This document shows, one piece after another, positions 45,682 to 53,707 of a stretch of DNA of 64,000 bases. Source of the DNA: Williamsia faeni (lineage in GTDB: Bacteria > Actinomycetota > Actinomycetes > Mycobacteriales > Mycobacteriaceae); NCBI GenBank assembly GCA_003202005.1, contig QJJF01000011.1:1-64000 (forward strand), in the 5' to 3' direction. A program made the position numbers and the translations under genes. Position 1 is the stretch's first letter, and every line of letters starts with the position of its first letter. The notes under the pieces were generated by a model that made no database searches, had not been told where the DNA came from, and saw only the letters and a program-made list of their open reading frames with translations.

Positions 45682-46548
45682 TCAAGCGGCGAACGTGAGG
45701 AGTTCGCCGATGTTCTGCGCAGCGGCAGCGGTCGCGGCCGGGCGTTCGTCGTCGGTGACGTCTCGGGTTTCGAGTTCGAGAGTGAAGTGACCGCCGTATC
45801 CGGCAGCGTCGAGCGCGCGCAGACCGGATGCGAAGTCGACATCCCCGCGACCAACACTCAGGTTGATGTTGCCCGGACGGTCGCTGATCGGGTCGGTGTC
45901 GAGTTGGACGTGTCCCCGCAGGGCATCGCGGATGTGCACGTGAGCAATTCGTCCCGCGGTGTCCTGTACGAAGTCCACCGGATCGCCACCAGAGGCGACG
46001 ATGTGACTGAAGTCCATCACGATCCCGATGTCCGGATGCAACCTCTCCGTCAACGCCGCCGCGCGCGTGTGGTTGCAGCACAGCCGCCAGACATGCAGGG
46101 ATTCGACCCACAGATCGACACCGAGCAAGCGCCCCCGGTCGAGTACGAATTCGAGATTGTCAGCCACCCGTAGGAGGTCATCGTCGAGATCTGTCATCGG
46201 GGTGTGCTCGAGCGCCCCGTTGGGCAGGACGATGGCTTTCGCCTCGAGCACGGCGGCCAACTCGAGCAGCCGGAACAGATGCTCGGAATCGTGCATCCGC
46301 ATCCTCGGATCGTTCAGGTCACCGACGTCGACGTTGATCGACCGCACGGTCAGACCTGAATCGCGAACCGCGCCCACCACCCGAGCGATGCCCGCCCTGT
46401 CGAGGTCCAGCGGGACGTGGTCACACACCCCAGGCAATGAGCCCAGGTCGATTTCGGTGAATCCCAGTTTCGCCATCGCCGCCAGTGCGTCCGGCAGATC
46501 GAGATGACGAAACGAGATGCTCGAGCACCCCAGCCTGCTAGCCGTCAT
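45682..46548 (-). CDS. TIM-barrel sugar (phosphate) isomerase/epimerase
   Basis: A 288-residue xylose-isomerase-like/AP-endonuclease-2 fold TIM barrel. Metal-site features: GFTEIDLGSLPG near the start, WVESLHVWRLCCNH (Glu/His), GIVMDFSHIVASGG (Asp/His), AHVHIRDA (His) and FTLELETRD (Glu). Family members isomerise or epimerise ketoses, hydroxypyruvate, erythrulose phosphates and branched sugars. It is the first leftward gene, 176 bp from the divergent transporter, with operator-like palindromes between. Together with a split transketolase and an SDR it suggests a catabolic route for an unusual pentose, tetrose or branched sugar (inference). Confidence 0.82.
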   Translation of the reverse strand: MTASRLGCSSISFRHLDLPDALAAMAKLGFTEIDLGSLPGVCDHVPLDLDRAGIARVVGAVRDSGLTVRSINVDVGDLNDPRMRMHDSEHLFRLLELAAVLEAKAIVLPNGALEHTPMTDLDDDLLRVADNLEFVLDRGRLLGVDLWVESLHVWRLCCNHTRAAALTERLHPDIGIVMDFSHIVASGGDPVDFVQDTAGRIAHVHIRDALRGHVQLDTDPISDRPGNINLSVGRGDVDFASGLRALDAAGYGGHFTLELETRDVTDDERPAATAAAAQNIGELLTFAA

Positions 46549-46605
46549 GGCTTCTCCGTTTCGTCGTTAAGTGATGCGGCCCACAGTAGGACAAATAACG
46601 GTTAT

Positions 46606-46637
46606 CAGTCAACCGTCGCCGGTTGACTGTTGACAGT
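46606..46637. promoter_or_regulatory. Overlapping operator palindromes in the divergent promoter
   Basis: A 10-bp perfect inverted repeat (CAGTCAACCG-TCGC-CGGTTGACTG, 46606-46629) is joined to ACTGTTGACAGT (46626-46637, ACTGT-TG-ACAGT). A related TGTTGACAGTCGAC lies at 46665-46678. The reverse complement ACTGTCAACAG recurs before the GntR regulator at 50.02 kb. Likely the binding array of that regulator. Confidence 0.65.
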
Positions 46638-46724
46638 GACAGTGCAGTGGGTCACACTCGTTGTTGTTGACAGTCGACGGTCACTGGACGAGTTTGTAAC
46701 TACTACCTCTTCAGGAGGGTTCCA

Positions 46725-48086
46725 ATGGGCATCAATGCTCTCGAGATGCGCGGACCGGTCCACGGCACGAAAGACGCCAAACGCGTCGCCGTCGGCTCGT
46801 CGGTCGGCGCAGTCATCGAAACCTACGATTTCATCGGCTTCGGCACGGCCGCAGCACTGTACTTCGGCACAGCATTCTTCCCGGGCCAAAGCTCGGTGGC
46901 CGGCACGCTCGCCGCCTTCGCCACCCTTGGCGTCGGGTTCGCAGCGCGACCGATCGGCGGTGTCATCGGCGGCCACATGGGCGACAAGGTGGGCCGCAAA
47001 CCGGTGCTCGTGGCTTCCTTGATCATCATGGGTCTGGCCACCTTCGCCATCGGCCTCCTGCCGACCTATGCGCAGGCAGGCGTGATCGCACCGATTTTGC
47101 TCGTGCTCGTTCGCATCGTGCAGGGATTGGCGTTCGGCGCCGAATGGGGCGGTGCAATTCTGATGAGCTACGAACACGCACCATGGCGAAAGAAGGGGCG
47201 GTACACCGGCATCGTGCAAGCCGGCTTCCCTGTCGGCCTATTGCTGGCAAACCTGGTCTTTCTCGGTAGCGTCCACCTCGGAGGCGACTGGGCCTGGCGA
47301 GTGCCGTTCCTGGCCAGCATCTTCCTGGTCATCGTCGGACTCATCATCCGATCCAAGGTCCCCGAATCTCCAGTCTTCGAAGACGTCAAAGAGGCCGGCG
47401 ACATCACCGACTCCCCCATCAAAGAGGCGATCAAGCAGGACTGGCGGAACATCCTCCGCGGCATCGGACTTCGTGTCGCAGAGACCGCCGGATACGCGGT
47501 GTCGGTGACCTACATGATCTCCTACCTGCACACCGAGAAGCTGGCATCGACCACGGAAACCATCACCGCCCTGTGCATCGCCTCCGGGATCGGAATCTTC
47601 GCCACCGCGGGCTGGGCGGCACTCACCGACAAAATCGGGCGAAGGCCGCTCTATCTGATGGTCTGCGGCTTCGCCGCCCTGTTCGGGATCCCGATGTTCT
47701 TACTGGTCAATACCGGACTCTCGCTGTTTGTCATCGCAACCATCGTCTTGTCCTACGCCGTGTGCCAAAACGCACTGGCAGGATCTCAAGGACCCTGGTT
47801 CCCCGAGCTGTTCACCGCCGCCCGCCGCGCATCGGGAGCCTCACTCGCCTACCAGATCTCAGCCATGGTCTCCGGCTTCACACCGTTCATCACCACGTTG
47901 CTGTTCGTCTGGATGGGATGGCTGGGCCCGGCGCTGCTATTCATCGCGTACGCCCTGATCGGACTCTTCTCTGCGGTCGTCACCAAAGAAACATGGGGAC
48001 CCACCGAGCGTCGCCTCGCCAAGGAGGCAGAACGCACCACCCCTACTGAACTCACCGCTCCCCAGCGCGAAAAGGAACTGGCATGA
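46725..48086 (+). CDS. MHS-family MFS transporter (metabolite:H+ symporter)
   Basis: A 453-residue 12-helix major-facilitator protein of the metabolite:H+ symporter group (ProP/ShiA/KgtP relatives). Signatures: ETYDFIGFGTAAALYFGTAF in helix 1, the ARPIGGVIGGHMGDKVGRKP loop 2-3 motif, GAEWGGAILMSYEHAP in helix 5, and TDKIGRRPLY in the second half. MHS members import organic acids, betaine-type compounds or sugar acids with protons. First gene of the rightward operon. It overlaps the transketolase N-subunit by 4 nt, so uptake and catabolism are coupled. The imported compound is probably the inducer, but its identity is not evident. Confidence 0.92.
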   Translation: MGINALEMRGPVHGTKDAKRVAVGSSVGAVIETYDFIGFGTAAALYFGTAFFPGQSSVAGTLAAFATLGVGFAARPIGGVIGGHMGDKVGRKPVLVASLIIMGLATFAIGLLPTYAQAGVIAPILLVLVRIVQGLAFGAEWGGAILMSYEHAPWRKKGRYTGIVQAGFPVGLLLANLVFLGSVHLGGDWAWRVPFLASIFLVIVGLIIRSKVPESPVFEDVKEAGDITDSPIKEAIKQDWRNILRGIGLRVAETAGYAVSVTYMISYLHTEKLASTTETITALCIASGIGIFATAGWAALTDKIGRRPLYLMVCGFAALFGIPMFLLVNTGLSLFVIATIVLSYAVCQNALAGSQGPWFPELFTAARRASGASLAYQISAMVSGFTPFITTLLFVWMGWLGPALLFIAYALIGLFSAVVTKETWGPTERRLAKEAERTTPTELTAPQREKELA

Positions 48087-48985
48087 CAACGACCACCACC
48101 GAGTCGGCAACAACCGCAGAGCGCATCGAGCGCGCAGCCCGGTTCGCCTACAACATGCGCCACCACGTCATCGACATGGGCGAAGCCCAAGGACAGGGTT
48201 ACGTCGGACAAGCGCTCGGGGCTGCGGACATCTTCGCCGCCGTCTACGCCGACCGACTCAACTACCGGGCCGACGATCCGCACTGGGAGGGACGCGACCG
48301 ATTCCTGCTCTCCACCGGCCATTACGCCATCGGCCTGTACGCCGCACTCGCCGAAGCCGGGATCGTCCCGGTCGAAGAACTCGAGACCTACGGGTCCGAC
48401 GACTCCCGGCTTCCCATGTCCGGGATGGCAACGTACACACCGGGTATGGAGATCTCAGGGGGCTCACTGGGCCACGGGCTGACCGTCGCGGTGGGCATGG
48501 CCCTCGGACTGCGCTTGCAAGGCTCTCAGTCCACGGTGTTCAACTTCCTCTCCGACGGCGAACTCGACGAAGGATCGACGTGGGAAGCAGCCATGGGCGC
48601 CCACCACCATCGCCTGGGCAATCTGATCGCCATGGTCGACATGAACGCCCTGCAGGCAGACGGACCCACCGAAGGCATCCTCGGAATCGAGCCCGTCCAC
48701 GAGAAATGGGCCGCCGCCGGATGGTTAGTGCAACGCGTCAACGGAAACGATCCCGCCGCTCTGCTGGCCGCCTTCGACAACGCCTGCGCCGCGGCGACCC
48801 CCACCGGTAGGCCCGCGATCATCATCTGCGACACCAAGATCGGCTACGGCGTACCACTGCTGGAAACACGAGAGAAGGCGCACTTCATGCGCATCGACGA
48901 GCACGAGTGGAGCATCTGCCGCGACCAGCTCACCAGTCGCTTCACCGACCCTACATATTTGCAAGAAGATGAGGTTCAGGCATGA
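48083..48985 (+). CDS. Split transketolase, N-terminal (TPP-binding) subunit
   Basis: A 300-residue protein equal to the first half of transketolase. It holds the substrate and thiamine-diphosphate side: RFLLSTGHYAIGLYAALAEA, GGSLGHGLTVAVGMALGLRL, and the Mg/TPP motif SDGELDEGSTWEAAMGA ending in MVDMNALQ. It ends after GYGVPLLE, where single-chain enzymes continue. The next gene encodes the second half with a 4-nt overlap, so the two form a heterodimer pair. Split transketolases are known both as ordinary transketolases and as dedicated enzymes of unusual sugar pathways (for example apulose and sulfosugar transketolases). Position in a regulated catabolic operon favours a dedicated role (inference). 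Confidence 0.92.
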   Translation: MTTTTTESATTAERIERAARFAYNMRHHVIDMGEAQGQGYVGQALGAADIFAAVYADRLNYRADDPHWEGRDRFLLSTGHYAIGLYAALAEAGIVPVEELETYGSDDSRLPMSGMATYTPGMEISGGSLGHGLTVAVGMALGLRLQGSQSTVFNFLSDGELDEGSTWEAAMGAHHHRLGNLIAMVDMNALQADGPTEGILGIEPVHEKWAAAGWLVQRVNGNDPAALLAAFDNACAAATPTGRPAIIICDTKIGYGVPLLETREKAHFMRIDEHEWSICRDQLTSRFTDPTYLQEDEVQA

Positions 48986-49971
48986 CCGCCACGACAGCAC
49001 CCAAACTCAAGACCTCGGCGATGATCGCGTCGTTCGTCGATCCCGGACAACGCACCGCGACAGCACCTTTCGGGCACGCGCTGGTCAAAGCCGCCGAGGG
49101 CAACGACAAGATCGTCGGCCTGAGCGCCGATCTCGCCAAATACACCGACATGCACATCTTCGCCCAAGCCTTTCCGGAACGGTTCTTCCAGATGGGCATG
49201 GCCGAACAGCTCCTCCTCGGAGCATCGGCCGGGATGGCCGAGACCGGGCTCATCCCGTTCGCGTCGACATATTCGGTGTTCGCCGCCCGGCGCGCCTACG
49301 ACTTCCTGTGCCTGGACATCGCCGAACCCAACCTGAACGTCAACATCATCGGCGGACTGCCCGGACTCACCACCGGCTACGGCCCCAGCCATCAGGCCAC
49401 CGAGGACATCGCGATCTTCCGTGGGATGCCGAACCTGACGATCATCGACCCGTGCGATTCGGTCGACATCGAGCAGGCGGTTCCACAGATGGCCGCCTCC
49501 GACGGCCCGACGTACCTACGACTCCTCCGCGGAAAGGTCGCCACCGTCCTGGACGAATACGACTACACCTTCGAACTCGGCAAAGCGAAAGTCCTCCGTC
49601 CGGGTAACGATGTCGTGTTGGTCTCGAGCGGACTGATGACGATGCGGGCGCTGCAGGCAGCGACCAACCTGGAGAAGCACAACGTCGACGTCGCCGTGGT
49701 ACACACCCCCACCATCAAACCGTTCGATGCAGTCACCGTCCTCGCCGAACTCGACACCGACCGGCTGGCTTTCACACTCGAGAACCACACCAAGATCGGT
49801 GGACTTTTCGAGACCGTTGCATCGGCAGTGGTGGAACGGGGCCTCGGCAAACGAATCGGCTCCATCTCCCTGCCCGACAAGTTCCTCGACGCCGGCGCCC
49901 TCCCGACCTTGCACGACCGGTACGGGTTGTCCACGTCAAGCATCGAGTCACGCATCCTGGCCGAGCTGTAG
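48982..49971 (+). CDS. Split transketolase, C-terminal (pyrimidine-binding) subunit
   Basis: A 329-residue protein carrying the transketolase pyrimidine-binding and C-terminal domains. Visible are ATAPFGHALVKAAEGNDKIV, the Glu that activates the thiamine ring in FFQMGMAEQLLLG, ASTYSVFAARRAYDFL, GGLPGLTTGYGPSHQATEDI with the active-site His, and a Rossmann-like C-terminal domain from about 200. It works with the preceding subunit to move two-carbon ketol units. The GntR regulator gene follows in the same direction after about 120 bp containing an operator-like motif. Confidence 0.92.
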   Translation: MTATTAPKLKTSAMIASFVDPGQRTATAPFGHALVKAAEGNDKIVGLSADLAKYTDMHIFAQAFPERFFQMGMAEQLLLGASAGMAETGLIPFASTYSVFAARRAYDFLCLDIAEPNLNVNIIGGLPGLTTGYGPSHQATEDIAIFRGMPNLTIIDPCDSVDIEQAVPQMAASDGPTYLRLLRGKVATVLDEYDYTFELGKAKVLRPGNDVVLVSSGLMTMRALQAATNLEKHNVDVAVVHTPTIKPFDAVTVLAELDTDRLAFTLENHTKIGGLFETVASAVVERGLGKRIGSISLPDKFLDAGALPTLHDRYGLSTSSIESRILAEL

Positions 49972-50020
49972 AAACAGCTGGATCAGTGAACCACAGTGCG
50001 CAGAAGGGTGCCGGTAGGAT

Positions 50021-50036
50021 GACTGTCAACAGACAG
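50021..50036 (+). promoter_or_regulatory. Operator-like motif before the GntR regulator
   Basis: GACTGTCAACAGACAG contains ACTGTCAACAG, the reverse complement of the CTGTTGACAGT found in the divergent promoter at 46.63 kb. TCGACTGTC follows at 50040. This suggests autoregulation by the adjacent GntR protein. Confidence 0.55.
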
Positions 50037-50093
50037 CGGTCGACTGTCTGCAGTGGCACGTCACCGAAGTACCGAATGAATGGAGGCTCCGTC

Positions 50094-50759
50094 ATGGGCC
50101 AACCCGGCGCTCTTCTCGGACTGCAAAAAACCAACCTGCGCGAGCAAGCAGTCGCAGCCCTGCGAACGGCCATTACCCGGGGTGAACTCAGGCCTCGAAG
50201 CGCGCTCATCGAGACAGAGCTGTCCGAACGCCTAGGAATCAGCCGCGGTACGTTGCGCGAGGCGCTGCGGCAACTGCAGCAGGAAGGACTTGTTGTTGCC
50301 GGCGCACGCGGTCGCCTCGCCGTCAGAAGCCTCGACCCAGGGGAAATCACGGAGATCTTCGCGGTTCGCGCTGCACTAGAAGCGCTCGCCGCAGCCGAAC
50401 TCGCCGCGCTCGAAGAACGGAGCCCGGTCATCAAACGACTGCGGGAGACACTCGACCGGATGGCACTCGCCGGCACAGAAAACCTGGACGATCGAATTGA
50501 GGCAGACCTCGATTTTCACCGATTGATGTGCGAGCTCACTGGCAATCGAACCCTGCTGCACTCGTGGACTTCTCTCGAGGGATCAATCCGAATGTCCATC
50601 ATGTACGGCGGCACCGACCGCGCCGTCGGCAACATGGACACCGACCGACACTCCGTCATCATTGATGCCATCGAATCCGGTGACAGCGACGCTGCCCGCG
50701 ATTCGGTTGTCACACACATGACGTGGGCTGCAAACAATTTGGTCAGTGCCAACAGGTGA
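50094..50759 (+). CDS. GntR-family (FadR/FCD subfamily) regulator
   Basis: A 221-residue FCD-type GntR regulator. The winged helix is at residues 12-75 (REQAVAALRTAITRGELRP; LSERLGISRGTLREALRQLQ), followed by an all-helical FCD effector domain with the metal-binding pattern DLDFHRLMCELTGN, a His in DRHSVIIDAIESGD and DSVVTHMT. FCD regulators usually sense organic acids or sugar acids. ATG 50094 has GGAGG 8 nt upstream; the frame reaches 49986 without similarity. Shared ACTGTTGACAGT-type motifs before it and in the isomerase/transporter promoter imply that it controls both arms of the cluster and itself. Confidence 0.9.
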   Translation: MGQPGALLGLQKTNLREQAVAALRTAITRGELRPRSALIETELSERLGISRGTLREALRQLQQEGLVVAGARGRLAVRSLDPGEITEIFAVRAALEALAAAELAALEERSPVIKRLRETLDRMALAGTENLDDRIEADLDFHRLMCELTGNRTLLHSWTSLEGSIRMSIMYGGTDRAVGNMDTDRHSVIIDAIESGDSDAARDSVVTHMTWAANNLVSANR

Positions 50760-50761
50760 CA

Positions 50762-50930
50762 ACCAGGCGTCCAGATCATCCGGCATAGATGGCCGTAACG
50801 GTCGAGGGTCATCGTCGCTGTCTTGTGACCCGGCAGGGTCTGCAGGACCTTTGAGTTGGCGCCCGCGCTGATCGCGAGCGTCGCACACACGTATTACGAA
50901 GCTGGTGCGGCATAACCCTGGGAAGCTGCT
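50762..50930 (-). pseudogene. Tyrosine integrase, C-terminal remnant
   Basis: Two minus-strand frames together read VMPHQLRNTC, then CATLAISAGANSKVLQTLPG and HKTATMTLDRYGHL. This is the catalytic C-terminus of an actinobacterial tyrosine integrase, containing the HxLR motif, the GH and the active-site Tyr. A frameshift near 50890 separates the parts. It lies 80 bp from a tRNA 3'-end-like fragment, as expected at an old att site. Confidence 0.78.
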
Positions 50931-51010
50931 GGACACTTGAACCGCATAACCGCAGGTCAACATGTCGCGCGTGGATGGTTGTGGACGGCAGGGATGCAGG
51001 CAGCGAGAAC

Positions 51011-51043
51011 ACGAGGTTAGGGTTCGAATCCCCTCGGGCGCAA
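51011..51043 (+). repeat. tRNA 3'-end-like fragment (att scar)
   Basis: GAGGTTAGGGTTCGAATCCC followed by CTCGGGCGCAAC looks like a tRNA T-arm and acceptor strand. The T-stem has mismatches and no 5' half exists. It is a different tRNA type from the repeat family, beside the integrase remnant. Confidence 0.5.
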
Positions 51044-51144
51044 CAAAATACGGCGTGACCCCAACATATGTGCTCGATCATCTCCTCGTTCAATGAGGTC
51101 TCCGGGACCGTTTGGTGAACTGCTCGAACAGTCCGTCCGGACTC

Positions 51145-51235
51145 GTCAGACTGTTTCTAGGGCGCCGCTGACTGACCCATGGGTCGTCACTCCCGAACTC
51201 TGCACTGCACCGATGGACGGAGTACCGGTCGAGGC
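51145..51235 (-). repeat. Dispersed repeat shared with 39.59-39.68 kb
   Basis: About 90 bp matching the other copy at about 80% in opposite orientation. Just upstream on the minus strand (51.24-51.30 kb) a short frame begins PKHYPEEFRRKRGVVDLVE, like the first residues of an IS3-type OrfA. No gene is intact in 51.04-51.49 kb. Confidence 0.45.
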
Positions 51236-51497
51236 GTGTTTCGACGAGATCGACCACACCGCGTTTGCGGCGGAATTCCTCGGGGTAATGCTTCGGCACG
51301 GACACGGCTCCTTCGACGGCGTCGTGACCAAGAGTCAAGCAAACCGACTCCATGCGACCCGGGGTACATCAAGGTGCGCATCAACCGCGGGGAGGGTCCG
51401 TGACCAATCCGCGGCGCGGCTGAATCCGAATCACTTTCTGCGGCCAGAGTTCTGTGGACGTTCCACAGCTTCCGCCGCTGACTATTGAAGGGAAACT

Positions 51498-52748
51498 ATG
51501 GATGACGACCTGCAGGAATTCGCGCTGACTGGAGAAATCGCCCAGGATGTGCGGCAGCGGATAGAGCTGCTGCGCCACTTCGACTCCGTCGGTCAACTCC
51601 CGTTCTTCCAACAAATCGATGCCGTCGATACACCGTTTGTCGAGGTTCACGGGCGGAAGTGCGTGTTGCTTGGCTCCAATTCCTACATCGGCTTGTCGAC
51701 GCATCCGGACGTCGTCGCCGCGTCGGTCGAGGCGACGAAGGAATTCGGTTCGGGCACCACCGGCAGCCGCCTGCTCAACGGGACCTACAGCCTGCATGTG
51801 GCGCTCGAACTGCAGATTGCGGCATGGTTGGGCCACGAGCAGGCGCTGGTCTTCACCACCGGCTACCAGACGAATGTCGGCACCATCCAGGCTCTGCTCA
51901 GCGACGATTGCCTCGCGGTGGTGGACTCGTTGGCCCATGCGTCGATCCGCGACGGGGTCCGGCTGAGCCAAGCGGTCGAAGCCAAGTTCGAGCACAACGA
52001 CGCCGAGGGGTTGGCCGCAGTTCTGCGCAGCCATGCCGGCACTCAGTACCGCCGGGTTCTGGTAGTCGTCGACTCGCTCTATTCGATGGAGGGCTCGACC
52101 GCTCCGCTGGAACGGATCATCGAGATCTGTAAGAACGCCGGCGCACTCCTGATGGTCGACGAGGCGCACGGCATCGGAGTGTTCGGCCCCACCGGTGGCG
52201 GTTTGACGCAGCGGAACGGGGTCGCCAAGGATGTCGACATCCTGATGGGTTCTTTGTCGAAGGCGATCGGCGGCCTAGGCGGATTCGTTGCCGCATCAAG
52301 GGATTTCATCGACGAGATCCGGCTGAGCGCGAGGTCGTTCTGGTTCAGCACATCGGCGACACCCGGCGCGATGGCGGCGGCGTCCGCCGCAGTCAAGATC
52401 ATCCGCAGCGACGAGGGCAGTGACCGCCGCAGCCGATTGGAGCGCAACTCGCGGCTCATGCGGGAAGCGCTCGCACCCTTGGACGTCGCCCTGCTCCAGT
52501 CGGACGAACACAGCCCCGACTGGTCACCGATCATTCCCATCCGGCTGTTCGATGAGATGCGAACCGCCTTGAGCTGGAATCAACTTCGGGATGCGGGGGT
52601 ATTCGTCACACCGGCGATCTATCCGGCGGTCCCGATCGGCAAGCCGATCCTTCGTGTCTGCATGACCTCTGAACTCAGCGAGGACGATGTCCTCAATTCG
52701 GCCGAACTGCTCGCGAAGGAACTGTCCTGGGCCCAGGCGGATGCATGA
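51498..52748 (+). CDS. Alpha-oxoamine synthase (PLP enzyme, KBL/BioF/CqsA-like)
   Basis: A 416-residue fold-type-I PLP enzyme of the alpha-oxoamine synthase family. Blocks: SNSYIGLSTHPDVVAASVEA, GTTGSRLLNGTYSLHVALEL, DEAHGIGVFGPTGGG (PLP-ring Asp and His) and the Schiff-base Lys in SLSKAIGGLGGFVAAS. These enzymes condense an amino acid with an acyl-CoA or acyl-ACP, losing CO2, to give an alpha-amino ketone (BioF, KBL, serine palmitoyltransferase, the autoinducer synthase CqsA). No biotin, threonine or heme genes are nearby. Its partners are an SDR and an acyl-CoA-dehydrogenase-like protein, pointing to a lipid-like amino ketone or amino alcohol. ATG 51498 gives the full domain, with GAAGGGAAAC upstream. 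It overlaps the next gene by 4 nt. Confidence 0.9.
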   Translation: MDDDLQEFALTGEIAQDVRQRIELLRHFDSVGQLPFFQQIDAVDTPFVEVHGRKCVLLGSNSYIGLSTHPDVVAASVEATKEFGSGTTGSRLLNGTYSLHVALELQIAAWLGHEQALVFTTGYQTNVGTIQALLSDDCLAVVDSLAHASIRDGVRLSQAVEAKFEHNDAEGLAAVLRSHAGTQYRRVLVVVDSLYSMEGSTAPLERIIEICKNAGALLMVDEAHGIGVFGPTGGGLTQRNGVAKDVDILMGSLSKAIGGLGGFVAASRDFIDEIRLSARSFWFSTSATPGAMAAASAAVKIIRSDEGSDRRSRLERNSRLMREALAPLDVALLQSDEHSPDWSPIIPIRLFDEMRTALSWNQLRDAGVFVTPAIYPAVPIGKPILRVCMTSELSEDDVLNSAELLAKELSWAQADA

Positions 52749-53689
52749 GCGGCGGGTTCCGTCTCGCAATCACCGGCGGAACCGGAGATTTCGGACGGTC
52801 CATGCTGAAGTGGGCCATCGAGAACGACGACATCAAAGAGGTCACCGTCCTCGGTCGCCGACCGACCGGGCTGGTGCACCCCAAGCTTCGCGAAGCGTTC
52901 CTCGACTTGAGCAACCATGTCGTTCTCGACGCCGTCGCTGGTTACGACGCGCTGATCCATCTGGCGTACTGCGTGGAGGAACCCAGAAACAAGCGTCATG
53001 CCTATCAGGTCAATGTCGTCGCGACGCGGACACTTCTCGAGGAAGCGAACCGGGTGGGCATGGGTCGGCTGATCCTCACCTCCAGCGCCAACGCGCTCGG
53101 CGTGGCGGCATGCGGCACAGGAAAACAGTTGACGGAGAACAGCTATCCGGCCGGCGATCAGAACTCCGACCACTACTACTTCTATCACAAGGCGCTTGTA
53201 GAGCACCTGGCCAACTGGTACTGGGCGCATCGCACCCCGGGGTGTACGGAGTTAGCGGTGGCACGGCCCTGCTACGTCGTCGGCGAGCACTTCGACAATT
53301 CGGGCCTGCAGGCGTTCCTGGCCAAAACCGTGATCTACCCCGACCCGGCACACTCCTACTACCAGTTCCTCTGGGACTCAGATCTGGTGCAGGCCTACGC
53401 CACCATTCTCACGGAGGGCCTGACCGGGATCTACAACATCGCCCCCACCGACCAGACCAGCGTCAAAGAGATCGCCTCGATGACCCAGGCGCGCTTGATC
53501 TCCGGACCGCTACGCCTGCTGAAACCGGGCGCCGATCTGGCGTTCCGGTTGCGCCTGTCCCGCTTCTCCGGGCACTGGGTGACACCCGGCGACCCACTGC
53601 TCGACTCCCGGTTATTGCGCGAGACGACCGAGTGGAAGCCCTCGGCCAGCTCCGCAGAAGCGCTGCGCCGTTACATAAATCGCACCTGA
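52745..53689 (+). CDS. Extended SDR (NAD-dependent epimerase/dehydratase-like)
   Basis: A 314-residue extended short-chain dehydrogenase. The Rossmann motif is AITGGTGDFGRSMLKW; HLAYCVEEPRNKRHAYQVNV precedes the active site, with Ser in ILTSSANALG and YxxxK in YYFYHKALVE. The C-terminal part resembles substrate-binding regions of UDP-sugar epimerase relatives, but substrate class cannot be told. It starts inside the stop of the oxoamine synthase (ATGA), so the products are likely sequential: reduction of the amino ketone to an amino alcohol, or sugar-type modification. Confidence 0.87.
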   Translation: MSGGFRLAITGGTGDFGRSMLKWAIENDDIKEVTVLGRRPTGLVHPKLREAFLDLSNHVVLDAVAGYDALIHLAYCVEEPRNKRHAYQVNVVATRTLLEEANRVGMGRLILTSSANALGVAACGTGKQLTENSYPAGDQNSDHYYFYHKALVEHLANWYWAHRTPGCTELAVARPCYVVGEHFDNSGLQAFLAKTVIYPDPAHSYYQFLWDSDLVQAYATILTEGLTGIYNIAPTDQTSVKEIASMTQARLISGPLRLLKPGADLAFRLRLSRFSGHWVTPGDPLLDSRLLRETTEWKPSASSAEALRRYINRT

Positions 53690-53707
53690 TCGAGGAAGGA
53701 CTTTTAT

